Origin: Saprospiraceae bacterium | GTDB taxonomy: Bacteria; Bacteroidota; Bacteroidia; Chitinophagales; Saprospiraceae | Assembly (NCBI GenBank): GCA_028284395.1 | Contig: JANQRV010000441.1 | Location: 1-64,000 of the forward strand | Length of the DNA stretch: 64,000 bases | Direction: 5' to 3' | In this document: in pieces, positions 16,484 through 25,700 of the stretch | Layout of the letters: each line of letters starts with the position of its first letter | Position numbering within the stretch: position 1 is the stretch's first letter | Notes under the pieces: model-generated | What the model was told of the DNA's origin: nothing | Databases searched by the model: none | What the model saw: only the letters and a program-made list of their open reading frames with translations | Position numbers and translations under genes: made by a program

Positions 16484-17662
16484 ATGATTCGAATAACCAA
16501 CTCAAAACCATTGTCGGCTTTATCGGTCGCGTTCTTTAGTTTAATGCTGACCTTCTGCAAGGGGCCGGAAATTAGCCAAATGTCCGTACCCAGGTTCGAA
16601 ACCCAGGTCCTGGATGATGATGTTGCCATTGGTTATGGTCTTGCTATTGGAGATGTCGATGGTGACCAGAAGAAGGACATCCTACTGGCCGACAAAAAGC
16701 AATTTGTATGGTTCCGAAACCCCGATTGGGAACGATTTGTTATAGTAGACAGTCTGACAATGAAAGACAATGTCTGTTTGGCGGCAAGAGATATCAATGG
16801 AGATGGCATGGTAGAAGTAGCGGTAGGGGCACAATGGAATCCTGGTGAAACGACCGATAGTACGCTTTCGGGGTCCGTACATTACCTGATTCGGCCAGCC
16901 GACCCAACGCAACTTTGGGAACCGGTCAAACTACCACATGAACCAACGGTGCATCGCATGCGGTGGATGAAAACGGGAAATGGGTATCAGCTCATCGTCC
17001 TGCCCTTACACGGCAGAGGAAACAAATTGGGAAGAGGCGCCGGTGTTAAAGTATTGGCTTACCACATGCCGTCTGACCCCAGGAAAGAATGGAAACTGAC
17101 GCTGGTTGATGAGCAGATGCATATGACGCACAATATGGACCTACTTCAAGATGGCAATCGCGAAACCTTATTGATCGGGGGCAAAGAAGGGGCAAAGATG
17201 TTGCAACTACAAAATGGAAGCTGGAAGGAAACAGACACACAGTCATGGAGTATGACGGATCAAGGATTTGGTGAAATTCGGAAGGGCGATCACTTCATTG
17301 CTGGTATTCAGCCCATGCATGGAAATTCCCTGGCCCTATATGACGCTGGTGGAAACAAAAAAATTCTAACGGATTCTTTAAAGCAGGGACATGCCCTAGC
17401 CTGTGCCGATCTGTTGGGACAGGGAAGGGATCAAATTGTAGTGGGATGGCGGGAACCCAATGATTGGGGGGAAATGGGGATCATGCTGTTTGCAGCTACG
17501 GATACTTCCTGGACTGATTTTCGGTCGATCTGGATCGATAAGAATGAGATGGCTTGCGAGGATCTGAAAGTTGAGGATTTAAATGCCGATGGTAAGCCGG
17601 ATATCATTGCTGCCGGACGCAGTACAAAAAACCTGAAGATTTATTGGAATCAATCCCAGTAA
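16484..17662 (+). CDS. FG-GAP/VCBS repeat lipoprotein
   Basis: This 392-residue protein starts with a hydrophobic segment ending LTFC-K (Cys25), a plausible lipobox, so it is probably an envelope lipoprotein. FG-GAP/VCBS beta-propeller blades are marked by calcium-binding-like loops: GDVDGDQKKDILLAD, RDINGDGMVEVAVGA and EDLNADGKPDIIAAG. Such propellers usually bind ligands or proteins rather than catalyse reactions, and similar proteins occur beside sugar-processing genes in Bacteroidota. Here the neighbours are an iron-sulfur protein (46 bp upstream) and an amidohydrolase (78 bp downstream, with its own candidate promoter), so no pathway can be assigned. Confidence 0.8.
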   Translation: MIRITNSKPLSALSVAFFSLMLTFCKGPEISQMSVPRFETQVLDDDVAIGYGLAIGDVDGDQKKDILLADKKQFVWFRNPDWERFVIVDSLTMKDNVCLAARDINGDGMVEVAVGAQWNPGETTDSTLSGSVHYLIRPADPTQLWEPVKLPHEPTVHRMRWMKTGNGYQLIVLPLHGRGNKLGRGAGVKVLAYHMPSDPRKEWKLTLVDEQMHMTHNMDLLQDGNRETLLIGGKEGAKMLQLQNGSWKETDTQSWSMTDQGFGEIRKGDHFIAGIQPMHGNSLALYDAGGNKKILTDSLKQGHALACADLLGQGRDQIVVGWREPNDWGEMGIMLFAATDTSWTDFRSIWIDKNEMACEDLKVEDLNADGKPDIIAAGRSTKNLKIYWNQSQ

Positions 17663-17703
17663 AAGATCCTATCAAAGCCGATTCGGGAAACTCTAAATGT
17701 TTG

Positions 17704-17711
17704 TATCTTCA
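17704..17711 (+). promoter_or_regulatory. Candidate -7 promoter element
   Basis: TATCTTCA lies 30 bases before the amidohydrolase start. It shares the TATCTT core with elements upstream of three other genes in the window. The -33 region is not recognisable. Confidence 0.3.
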
Positions 17712-17740
17712 GGCCTCAATCCCTTTCCAAAATATCGGAT

Positions 17741-19474
17741 ATGATGATTAGACCCTGTGTAAAACTAGTTTTACTCTCACTTTGGTTAGTGGCCCAATCA
17801 TGTTCGCAGCCCACTCCCGATTTGGTCATAAGAAATGTCAATCTGATCGATGTCAATACCGGCGATGTATTGCCGGCTCGAACCATTGCCATCGGCAATG
17901 ATCGCATACTGGATATTGACAGTACTTCTGACCAAACATACGAAAACGCTGATGTCATTGATGGCTCAGGTCAATATGCTATTCCGGGATTGATCGACGC
18001 ACATATTCATTTCTTTCAATCCGGTAGTCTATACACACGTCCTGATGCACTGGATCTGAGAGATACCGTTCCCTATGATACCGAACGCGACTTTGCCTGG
18101 GGGTTGGTGCCGGATCATTTTCGCCGGTACCTTCGGATGGGGATTACTACGGTAATGGATATGGGAGGACCCTACAGCAATTTTGCCATCCGCGATTCAG
18201 TCGCTGCTCAACAGTTATCTCCCAACGTCTTTGTTACAGGGCCATTGTTTTCGCCTTTTCAACCAATGGCATTGGCAACCGACGATCCTCCAATCGTTTA
18301 TTTTGGCCGAAAGGATCAGGCCACTAACCTGTTCAATAAAATGCTGACTTACAAACCGGATTACATTAAGGTTTGGTATCTGAACAGCCCCGCTCTTCCG
18401 GCGGAACAAGATTATCCGGTGGTAGAACATATCGCAAAATTAACCCATCAGCATGGATTAAAACTAGCGGTCCATGCGACTGAATTAGAGACGGCAAAAC
18501 TTGCAGTCAAAGCCGGAGCTGATATATTGGTCCATAGTATTGAAGATGAGCCTTTGAAAGCCGATTTTATCGAGCTCTTGAAAGAAAACAATGTTTCTTA
18601 TATTCCCACTCTGATTGTCGGCGACAATTACTTTAAAGCTTTTTTAGCAAACCCGGAAAAACATGAAAGCGACCTTTACCTTGGCAATCCCTCAGTATAC
18701 GGCTCCCTTTTTCATTTAGCCGGGTATCCTGATGAAGCTTTTCCCCCGAGAATTCAGGAATTAAAGAATAATATGTCCGTACACAATCGAGTACGGACTC
18801 AGCGAATGGCATTAATGGGCGAAAACCTATACAAATTATCAAAAGCAGGAGTGAACATCATTACGGGGACGGATGCGGGTAATATCGGTACCTTGCATGC
18901 TACTTCATATTTGCAGGAGTTAACAGCGATGTTCGAAGCTAAATTGAGTAACTACGGCATATTAAAGGCCTCTACTATCAATGCAGCCAAAGGTTTCGGC
19001 AAAGAAAAATTATTTGGCAGTCTGGAAACCGGAAAAATGGCAGATGTACTCCTTCTTGGCAGAAACCCGCTCGAGGAGATCGGAAACTTGAAGTATATAG
19101 AGAAGATCATTAAAGGTGGTCATGTAATCGATCCAGATACCCTCCTTCAAGAATCACCGGAAATGGTCGTGCAAAGACAGTTGAATGCCTATAATGCAAG
19201 AGATATTGAAGCTTTTTTGAGTACTTATTCGGACGATGTCGAATTGATCAATGCGGATGGAAAAGTGATCATGGCGGGGAAAGAACAGATGAGACAAAGT
19301 TACGGGTCGATGTTCGACAATACGCCCAATCTCTATTGCGAGATAAAAGATCGAAAAGTGGAAGGGAATCGAGTTACGGACCAAGAATACGTGCGTGTGG
19401 GCGAGCGATACATCGAAGCAGCAGCTGTCTATGAGGTAGAGGGAAGTGAAATTGTAAGAGTTACTTTTCAATAA
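17741..19474 (+). CDS. Amidohydrolase lipoprotein with C-terminal SnoaL/NTF2-like domain
   Basis: This 577-residue fusion protein has a lipobox at QSC-S (Cys21), which places it on the outside of the cytoplasmic membrane or in the outer membrane. The amidohydrolase TIM barrel (about residues 30-465) shows the metal motif H88-x-H90 in GLIDAHIHF, a candidate bridging lysine in DYIKVWYLN, later histidines in KLAVHATELE and ILVHSIED, and the metal-binding Asp in TGTDAGNIG. The family includes imidazolonepropionase-like and prolidase-like enzymes. The last hundred residues (from VQRQLNAYNARDIEAFLSTY) form a SnoaL/DUF4440-type cone fold, an unusual attachment. The substrate is unknown. DUF2237 follows after 12 bp, probably in the same operon. 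Confidence 0.87.
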   Translation: MMIRPCVKLVLLSLWLVAQSCSQPTPDLVIRNVNLIDVNTGDVLPARTIAIGNDRILDIDSTSDQTYENADVIDGSGQYAIPGLIDAHIHFFQSGSLYTRPDALDLRDTVPYDTERDFAWGLVPDHFRRYLRMGITTVMDMGGPYSNFAIRDSVAAQQLSPNVFVTGPLFSPFQPMALATDDPPIVYFGRKDQATNLFNKMLTYKPDYIKVWYLNSPALPAEQDYPVVEHIAKLTHQHGLKLAVHATELETAKLAVKAGADILVHSIEDEPLKADFIELLKENNVSYIPTLIVGDNYFKAFLANPEKHESDLYLGNPSVYGSLFHLAGYPDEAFPPRIQELKNNMSVHNRVRTQRMALMGENLYKLSKAGVNIITGTDAGNIGTLHATSYLQELTAMFEAKLSNYGILKASTINAAKGFGKEKLFGSLETGKMADVLLLGRNPLEEIGNLKYIEKIIKGGHVIDPDTLLQESPEMVVQRQLNAYNARDIEAFLSTYSDDVELINADGKVIMAGKEQMRQSYGSMFDNTPNLYCEIKDRKVEGNRVTDQEYVRVGERYIEAAAVYEVEGSEIVRVTFQ

Positions 19475-19486
19475 CCATTATACGTT

Positions 19487-19858
19487 ATGGCTAAAAATGT
19501 GCTTGGGACTGAACTGCAGGAATGTTGTACCAGTCCAATGACCGGCTATTATCGGACCGGTAGCTGCGATACGGGTCCGGAAGATTATGGGAATCATTCC
19601 GTATGCGTGGAAATTACGCAGCCATTCCTGATCTTCAGCCGTGGAATGGGAAATGATTTGTCAACCCCTAATCCAAGGTACGGTTTTCCAGGGTTAAAAC
19701 CGGGCGATAAGTGGTGTCTCTGTGCTATTCGCTGGTTGGAAGCTTATAATGTCGGTGTGGCACCCAAGGTGGTTCTGGAGTCTACCCACGAACGGGCATT
19801 AGAGGTAGTACCCATTGAAGCTTTGAGAAAGCATGCCAGCCGAAAATCTTGGTCGTGA
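19487..19858 (+). CDS. DUF2237 family protein
   Basis: This 123-residue protein matches DUF2237 along its length. The typical signatures are NVLGTELQECCTSPMTGYYR, the early cysteine cluster ending GSCDTG, the central NDLSTPNPRYGFPGLKPGD and the WCLCAIRWLEA motif. The family is widespread in bacteria but has no established activity; the conserved cysteines suggest a metal-binding or redox role (inference). It lies 12 bp after the amidohydrolase gene on the same strand, which suggests co-transcription, and converges on the next gene with an 18-bp gap. Confidence 0.88.
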   Translation: MAKNVLGTELQECCTSPMTGYYRTGSCDTGPEDYGNHSVCVEITQPFLIFSRGMGNDLSTPNPRYGFPGLKPGDKWCLCAIRWLEAYNVGVAPKVVLESTHERALEVVPIEALRKHASRKSWS

Positions 19859-19876
19859 TTTGTTTTTTGAATGGAT

Positions 19877-20449
19877 TTATTCTTCCGGTTTTTTGCGGTC
19901 TCTTTCTTGTACCATTTTCAAGAGGGCTTCATCGGACATGGACATGATCTCATTTAATCGATTGATTCTCAGTTCGAGGTGATCACGGTTGCCGGACTCC
20001 CAATAACCTCCCTCGTCATGTACTTCGAGGTCGTGCAAGTATTTACTTTTGAGATGTTTAAACAGGTTAATTACCGCAATGTGGGTATCTGCTCCTGCGT
20101 AGTGTGTAATGGAAGTAATCCAGACTTTTCGTTCTGGATAAAGATCTTCCGCATCCAGGGCAATATGAAAAGGAGTACTCAGGTAGCCTAAGGCGGTAAA
20201 GAAAAGCCAGATGGGCTCGCACTTAGGGTGAGGAGTAAACTGGATGCCCTTTAGGCAAGTATTGCCGATGATCCTGATACCACCTTCCGATGTACTTTCA
20301 AAATGGGCAGTCGGAATCCTTCTCCACTCCTGGTCCAGAATATCATAGTCCCAACTCATGGTATCGGATATTTCCACGATTTCTCGGATCAGCTCATAAA
20401 TTCTTCCAGTGTCAGTCAATTTACCTTTGTACTGAATTGTAATGCCCAT
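19877..20449 (-). CDS. Conserved-looking protein of unknown function
   Basis: I do not recognise this 190-residue soluble protein. It starts MGITIQYKGKL, has no signal peptide or membrane segment, and mixes predicted beta strands in the first half with a charged helical C-terminus ending RDRKKPEE. Motifs that may help a search are SDTMSWDYDILDQEWRR and HEGG-like VHDEGGYWESG. A run of aromatic and histidine residues (WITSITHYAGADTHIAVINLF) looks like a functional core. It lies 30 bp downstream of the YpdA gene on the same strand, so the two are probably co-transcribed. Confidence 0.72.
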   Translation of the reverse strand: MGITIQYKGKLTDTGRIYELIREIVEISDTMSWDYDILDQEWRRIPTAHFESTSEGGIRIIGNTCLKGIQFTPHPKCEPIWLFFTALGYLSTPFHIALDAEDLYPERKVWITSITHYAGADTHIAVINLFKHLKSKYLHDLEVHDEGGYWESGNRDHLELRINRLNEIMSMSDEALLKMVQERDRKKPEE

Positions 20450-20479
20450 ATCAACGGATTGTTAACTTAATTGCAGCGG

Positions 20480-21463
20480 CTAAGCAGCAGCTTGTCTTTG
20501 CTTTTTAATAATGTCCTGGATAATGATCTCGCCGTGGTCTCTGGTATTTTCAATGAAGAGTTTATTGGTGCGCATTCCGGCACAAAGTACGCCCGCAACG
20601 TAGACATTGGGAAGGGCTGTTTCTAGGGTCGTAGGATTGTGGATCGGTTTCTTCTCTTCATCTTCCGCAATTGGGACACCGAGACTAACGAGTAAGCTAT
20701 AGTCGGGCTTATAGCCGGTCATAGCGAGTACAAAATCATTTTTGATTGTGAAAACCCCCTGAGGCCCCTGGAGGGTTACTTCGTCTTTTCTGATCTCTTT
20801 TACGATGGTATTGAAATAGGCTTTAATGCTCCCTTCCTTGATTCGATTTTCGATGTTCGGCCGGATCCAGTATTTTACCTTAGGATAGATCTCGTGTTCT
20901 CGGATAGCCATGGTGACTTTGGCTCCTTTGTAATAGGCTTCGAGCGCCACATCGCAGGCTGAGTTTGCTGCACCAATGACCAGCAACTCCTGACCGATGT
21001 AAGGATGTGGATCATCATAATAGTGCTTGACTTTTGGCAATTCCTCTCCCGGTACGTTCAATAATCTGGGGGTGTCATAGAACCCGGTGGCTACGACAAC
21101 TGCTCTAGTGTGGTAGGTTGTTTTATTGGTTTGTATGGAGTAGATACCATTGGGAGCAGGTTGCATCTTTTCTACCGTTTCGTAAAGGTTTACTTTGATA
21201 TCCCAGGATTGCTGGATTCGGCGGTAGTATTCCAATGCCTCTTTTCGCGTAGGTTTATCACCATGTGCGATGAAAGGAATATTTCCAATCTCGAGGAGAT
21301 TAGAAGTGGAGAAAAAAGTCATGTTGGTGGGAAATTGATAAATGGAGTTGACCAGCACTCCTTTTTCCAAGACCAGATAATCCAATCCCTGTTCCTTGGC
21401 GGCAATGGCGCAATTTAAACCAGTTGGCCCGCCACCAATAATAATAATGTCTTTTGTATTCAT
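20480..21463 (-). CDS. ypdA: YpdA-type bacillithiol disulfide reductase
   Basis: This 327-residue FAD/NADPH oxidoreductase starts at MNTKDIIIIGGGPTGLNCA, with the FAD-binding GxGxxG at the very N-terminus. A longer frame of 17 codons upstream adds nothing family-like. A second dinucleotide motif, LLVIGAANSACDVALEA, binds NADPH. The C-terminal NVYVAGVLCAGMRTNKLFIENTRDHGE is characteristic of YpdA (Bdr), which reduces bacillithiol disulfide in Firmicutes and Bacteroidota. There is no CxxC redox pair as in thioredoxin reductase, which fits YpdA. It implies that the organism uses bacillithiol, although the synthesis genes are not in this window. Confidence 0.88.
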   Translation of the reverse strand: MNTKDIIIIGGGPTGLNCAIAAKEQGLDYLVLEKGVLVNSIYQFPTNMTFFSTSNLLEIGNIPFIAHGDKPTRKEALEYYRRIQQSWDIKVNLYETVEKMQPAPNGIYSIQTNKTTYHTRAVVVATGFYDTPRLLNVPGEELPKVKHYYDDPHPYIGQELLVIGAANSACDVALEAYYKGAKVTMAIREHEIYPKVKYWIRPNIENRIKEGSIKAYFNTIVKEIRKDEVTLQGPQGVFTIKNDFVLAMTGYKPDYSLLVSLGVPIAEDEEKKPIHNPTTLETALPNVYVAGVLCAGMRTNKLFIENTRDHGEIIIQDIIKKQRQAAA

Positions 21464-21568
21464 CTTATGCCTTGTCTTCAGTCCGGAATCCAAAGATAAG
21501 GAACAAGAAAACAAAAATTCGCATTATTTACCAAGCCTTGTTGTATCGACTCGATGAAGCCGCTTCAA

Positions 21569-23464
21569 CTAGTGAAGCAATGAGCTTATCGTTTCGTACA
21601 ACTGCTGTGGCTTGAGTGGTTTGGAAAGATAAGCATCGAGACCATGCGAATAACATTCCTGTTTTTCCTCGTCAGAACTGCTGTTGGTCAAGGCAATAAT
21701 GGGAATGTTGCTTTGTAAGCGGATCTTGGTAGCGGCTTCCAATCCATTCATGATGGGCATCTTGAGATCCATTAAAATGACATCTAATTTTTCATTTTCA
21801 AAAATCTCTAAGGCTTCCTTGCCATTTTCCGCTATTTTGACGTTGACCATGCCCGACCAAGAGGTAAGCATACGTTTCATAGTAATCCGATTGATGGAAT
21901 GATCTTCTGCGATCAAAACATTGGTAGCTCTACTGGTTTGATCCCGATTTTCCTCTGCTTCCGCGGAAGCCGAATTAGGCTCTGCCATGGGAATATCAAT
22001 GGAGAACTTTAGCGTTGCATTTGGGCCCATCTTGACGTTGTAGTTGCCATCCAAGTGATGAATGATTTTTAGTATCGTCAGGAGATACATTGTTTCTTGG
22101 GCGTGTTCTGTTTTGTCTTTTAGACTTTGCAGGAGACTTTTCTCAGTAAAAGTATTGACATGCCCAATTTTCTTAAACCGTCCATGTACATCAAGATGCA
22201 GGGATGTCACACCAGCTTTATTCTTAACGGTACTAAAATGGGTAGTGGTGATCTGAGAAGTGATGGGTTGTTTTTCTGAGAACAGATAGAGGGAATAAAT
22301 TAGTTGAAATAGCCAGTTGGGATCGATAAAGATCTTCTCCGGCATTTCGCTACCGCTTTGGATTTTCAGAACTTCCTCTCGTTCATTCAGGAAATTATTC
22401 AGGAAAGATTGCAGGGCACCAAACAAGTCCTTTACATTGACCGAATAGGGAGTGGTCTTCAATTCGCAGTTGTTGAACATGGCAAACTGCAGGAGTTGGT
22501 AGTAGCTTTGGACAAGCGCTTTGAGATGCGCTACCGAATTATCGCCCCCGGCTGATCTTTCCGATTTGAAAGATTGGAAAATGGGCATCAAGTCAAGCGT
22601 GATCTTTGGATGTAAAGCAGGAACTAGATTACCAAAAAAATCGAGTTGCGAGCTCAGTGATTCTCCATTCAATTGTTGATCTTCCACTTTCTTGCGATCC
22701 GTCATATCTTGGATCGACCCCATTAGGATAATCTTATCCCGATCACCTTTGATTTTGACGCGAGCGTTAATGGCCAAATGTTTGATATTGGTTCCATTAA
22801 CGATGATTCGGTGTTCCAACCTCGGTTCTTTTGCCCCCTGGATGACGCGATCGAAGAAGGTGTCTACTTTATTGCGATCTTCAAAATGTACATAATTGAG
22901 ATAATCAGATAGGGTAGGAGACAGGCTACTGGGTTGAAAGCCAAAAATGCGAAACATACCTTCATCCCAGGTCATAGAGCGATCGACAATATCCATTTCC
23001 CAACTGCCGATTTTTTCAGCAGCCAGTGTTTCTTTATTGCGTTCGTCTGCTTCTTTTAATTCATCTGCCTTTTTCTGTAGTTTGGAATTGTTCTTAAATC
23101 GTTCGAGAGAATAGCGAAGACTTTTAACCAAGCTCTTACTATTGAAGTCTCCTTTGATTAGAAAATCCTGAGCTCCCGCTTTTACAGATTGCATACCAAC
23201 CACTTCATTTCTCATGCCCGTCATCACGATTACCGGTACATCCGGAGACTCTTTTAGATATTTCCTAAGGGTGTTAAATCCAGCACTGTCTGCCAAAGAA
23301 AGATCTAGGAGTACCAAATCAATTTCGTTCTCCTTTAGAATATCAAACCCCTCCTGAAGTGTAGAGGAATGAAAAAAATTGTGTTTAAATGAAGCCTCTT
23401 GGAGATAGGCTTTTAACAAGACAACATCAGGGGGGTAGTCCTCAATAACCAGAATGTTTAGCAT
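21569..23464 (-). CDS. Hybrid receiver-PAS-degenerate kinase-receiver protein
   Basis: This 631-residue cytoplasmic signalling protein starts at MLNILVIEDY. An N-terminal receiver (1-125) has phospho-acceptor Asp54 (LLDLSL) and Lys104. A coiled linker leads to a PAS/PAC region (about 150-260). A region shaped like a histidine-kinase core follows (270-495), but the expected phospho-His motif is absent, the N-box reads DPNWLFQLIYSLYLFSEKQ without its Asn, and the G1 box (DxGxG) is replaced by DVHGRF. A complete C-terminal receiver (514-631) has Asp566 (LMDLKMP), Thr593 and Lys615 (SKPL). It therefore looks like a pseudokinase scaffold receiving phosphate from elsewhere. The stand-alone receiver gene lies upstream. 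Confidence 0.85.
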   Translation of the reverse strand: MLNILVIEDYPPDVVLLKAYLQEASFKHNFFHSSTLQEGFDILKENEIDLVLLDLSLADSAGFNTLRKYLKESPDVPVIVMTGMRNEVVGMQSVKAGAQDFLIKGDFNSKSLVKSLRYSLERFKNNSKLQKKADELKEADERNKETLAAEKIGSWEMDIVDRSMTWDEGMFRIFGFQPSSLSPTLSDYLNYVHFEDRNKVDTFFDRVIQGAKEPRLEHRIIVNGTNIKHLAINARVKIKGDRDKIILMGSIQDMTDRKKVEDQQLNGESLSSQLDFFGNLVPALHPKITLDLMPIFQSFKSERSAGGDNSVAHLKALVQSYYQLLQFAMFNNCELKTTPYSVNVKDLFGALQSFLNNFLNEREEVLKIQSGSEMPEKIFIDPNWLFQLIYSLYLFSEKQPITSQITTTHFSTVKNKAGVTSLHLDVHGRFKKIGHVNTFTEKSLLQSLKDKTEHAQETMYLLTILKIIHHLDGNYNVKMGPNATLKFSIDIPMAEPNSASAEAEENRDQTSRATNVLIAEDHSINRITMKRMLTSWSGMVNVKIAENGKEALEIFENEKLDVILMDLKMPIMNGLEAATKIRLQSNIPIIALTNSSSDEEKQECYSHGLDAYLSKPLKPQQLYETISSLLH

Positions 23465-23775
23465 GTTCCTAAGGGATAAAGAGTTTTTACAATAAAAGTA
23501 AAGCAGCACTTAAGCAACAATAGATTGAAAAAACGTTTATTTCCAATCGTGGTATTGACCGCAGAGGCATCCTCTACGGCTGATGTGTTATTCTCTCATT
23601 GTCGTAATCCTATTCTCGAATGTACAGGAAATTGCTACTGTATTTCGAGGACAGAAAATAGTTGTCAGTCTAAAGTGTGTTCTATAGTTTTTGAAGCTTT
23701 ACGCCCAATTGGGAAACAGTAAGAAGTCGAGACCTTACCGTTTTGTGTTGTGTTTGTCTTTTATTTAACCGGGTC
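23465..23775. other. Intergenic region between two response-regulator genes
   Basis: Both flanking genes read leftward. The part next to the hybrid gene contains, on the minus strand, a TACTTTTA box preceded by TTG repeats, which is a weak promoter candidate. I see no gene, no strong terminator and no repeat. Confidence 0.5.
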
Positions 23776-24222
23776 TTAAGGCTGAGCAAGAACTGGACTG
23801 GGGCTTTTAAGCCAGAAGTCCTTTATTTTTTGCATGGTTTCGAAGAATATATCGAAATCCAATGGTTTGTTCAGATAGCAATTGGCTTTTAGTTCATAAC
23901 AATTTAAAATATCCTTTTCGGCGTTGGATGTAGTCAGGACGATGACCGGTATCTCTTCCAAATCGTGATCGTTTTTAATGATCTTCAGCACTTCTCGCCC
24001 ATCCTTCTTCGGGATATTTAGGTCTAACAATATCAGATCCGGTCTTGCTACATCTGCGTATTTCCCCTCTCGATAAAGGTACCGGACTGCCTCAACGCCA
24101 TCCATCACCACATCTACCCGTATATCGTCTCCACTTTCTTTAAAAGCTTCTTGAGTAAGACGAACATCTCCTGGATTGTCTTCGATCAGAAGCACTCTAT
24201 GAAACCTGTTTTGCGCTGACAT
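23776..24222 (-). CDS. Stand-alone response regulator (Rcp1/CheY-like receiver)
   Basis: This 148-residue protein is a single receiver domain with no output domain. The start MSAQNRFHRVLLIEDN is preferred over an in-frame ATG 30 bases upstream. The acidic pocket (IEDN), phospho-acceptor Asp67 (LLDLNIPKKDG), Thr in VLTTSNAEKD and Lys in NKPLDFD are all present. LNIPKKDGREVL is the signature of Rcp1-like partners of bacteriophytochrome or PAS histidine kinases. It lies 311 bp upstream of the hybrid pseudokinase gene on the same strand, so a phosphotransfer link is plausible. No active histidine kinase is encoded in the window. Confidence 0.9.
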   Translation of the reverse strand: MSAQNRFHRVLLIEDNPGDVRLTQEAFKESGDDIRVDVVMDGVEAVRYLYREGKYADVARPDLILLDLNIPKKDGREVLKIIKNDHDLEEIPVIVLTTSNAEKDILNCYELKANCYLNKPLDFDIFFETMQKIKDFWLKSPSPVLAQP

Positions 24223-24713
24223 TTTGTATAAAACAATTGATTTTCTTTTCAAAAAATGAAAACTACAGCTAACCTGAATTTATTACTTTTTTCCAAAACT
24301 CGATCTAAGGTGGACGGGTCCTTTCGAAAAGGACTGCGATTTGGATTAGAGTTTGTGCTTTGGAAATTCAATCTTATTCAATAATGTAGAGGGTAAATTC
24401 TTTCCCTGAGATGGCGTGGTTATTCCGACCAGTGGCTTGATGATTTACCATCCTTTCTTCTACTTTCCATCGAGAACTTCTTTTCCGTTATACGAACGGG
24501 CAATTAGCATTGTTGCACCTGGTCTTCATGTTTTTATCCACCAAACCCGTCAACAAAACAAGTCCATTTTGCATTATACCAATTCTGGAAGAATTTTGGA
24601 ACTTGATTTAGAATAGCTGAATAGTTTGTGGGAAATTATTGGCAAAAATACTAATTTTTCCGGTGGTAACGGAAATATATTTAAAGTGTTAAATTATACT
24701 TTTTTTTCTTTAA
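24223..24713. other. Divergent intergenic region, no gene seen
   Basis: This AT-rich spacer separates the leftward receiver gene from the rightward prenyl synthase gene. Short frames exist but lack family features or plausible composition. I see no strong hairpin or direct repeat; the promoters of both neighbours should be here. Confidence 0.5.
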
Positions 24714-25700
24714 ATGAAAATAATGGAAGAAATAAATCAATTTCGAAAGTTATTTACCAACTATCTGAGTCAACAGGCATTCGATCGGCGGCCTCACGAG
24801 CTATACGAACCGATCAACTATGTCATGAACATGGGGGGCAAGCGGATTAGGCCGGTATTGGTGCTGCTGAGTCATCATCTGTTTGATGATCAAGTTGATC
24901 GTTCCTTGCCCATTGCTTATGCCGTGGAGATGTTCCATAACTTCAGCTTGGTACATGATGATATTATGGATGAAGCGGCAGTCCGTCGGACCAAACCAAC
25001 GGTGCATCACAAATACGGGGTTAACACAGGTATCTTGTCGGGGGATGTGATGCTCGTCTATGTCTATCATTATCTTGGATTGACCGGTCAGGAAGTGGAC
25101 TTGCCCATGCTAATCAAAACCTTTAATGAAGTAGCCATCAAGGTGTGTGAGGGCCAGCAAATGGATATGAATTTTGAAAATACGGATGCGGTGACATTGC
25201 AGGAGTATGTCAAAATGATAGAACTTAAAACGGCGGCTTTACTTTCTGGCAGCCTTGGATTGGGAGCTATTTCAGGTGGCGCTTCACAAAAAGATGTACA
25301 TCATTTGCAAGAATTTGGAAAATGCATGGGAATAGCTTTCCAGTTGCAGGACGACTATTTGGATGCTTATGGCGAACAACAGAAAGTAGGCAAGCGCGTG
25401 GGGGGCGACATTCTTCAGAACAAAAAGACCTTTCTGGTCACCAAGGCTTTGGAAGTGGCCGACGCCCCATTGAGAACGAAGTTACTAAGTATCTTACATG
25501 ACAAAGATCTGCATCCAGATCGGAAGATTTCTGATACTTTGTCTATTTTCAATCGTTTGGACATTCCTAGACTGGCTAAGGAGCACAAGAAAATTTATCA
25601 GGAACAAGGGCTACAACATTTAGAGGCGGTCGATGCACCTGCGGTCAAAAAATCACTTTTGGAAGGATTGGCGCTTAATCTATTGGAAAGAGAATATTAA
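24714..25700 (+). CDS. Polyprenyl (trans-isoprenyl) diphosphate synthase
   Basis: This 328-residue enzyme condenses isopentenyl diphosphate with an allylic diphosphate to make isoprenoid chains for quinones, carotenoids or other lipids. The family landmarks are all present: GGKRIRPVL near residue 41, the first aspartate-rich motif D82-D83-x-x-D86 (LVHDDIMD), RRTKPTVHHKYG, the GQQMD motif and the second aspartate-rich motif D213-D214-x-x-D217 (QLQDDYLD). Chain length cannot be settled by eye; farnesyl, geranylgeranyl or longer are all possible. A second ATG three codons in (MEEINQF) is an equally good start. It stands alone between a divergent and a convergent neighbour. Confidence 0.93.
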   Translation: MKIMEEINQFRKLFTNYLSQQAFDRRPHELYEPINYVMNMGGKRIRPVLVLLSHHLFDDQVDRSLPIAYAVEMFHNFSLVHDDIMDEAAVRRTKPTVHHKYGVNTGILSGDVMLVYVYHYLGLTGQEVDLPMLIKTFNEVAIKVCEGQQMDMNFENTDAVTLQEYVKMIELKTAALLSGSLGLGAISGGASQKDVHHLQEFGKCMGIAFQLQDDYLDAYGEQQKVGKRVGGDILQNKKTFLVTKALEVADAPLRTKLLSILHDKDLHPDRKISDTLSIFNRLDIPRLAKEHKKIYQEQGLQHLEAVDAPAVKKSLLEGLALNLLEREY

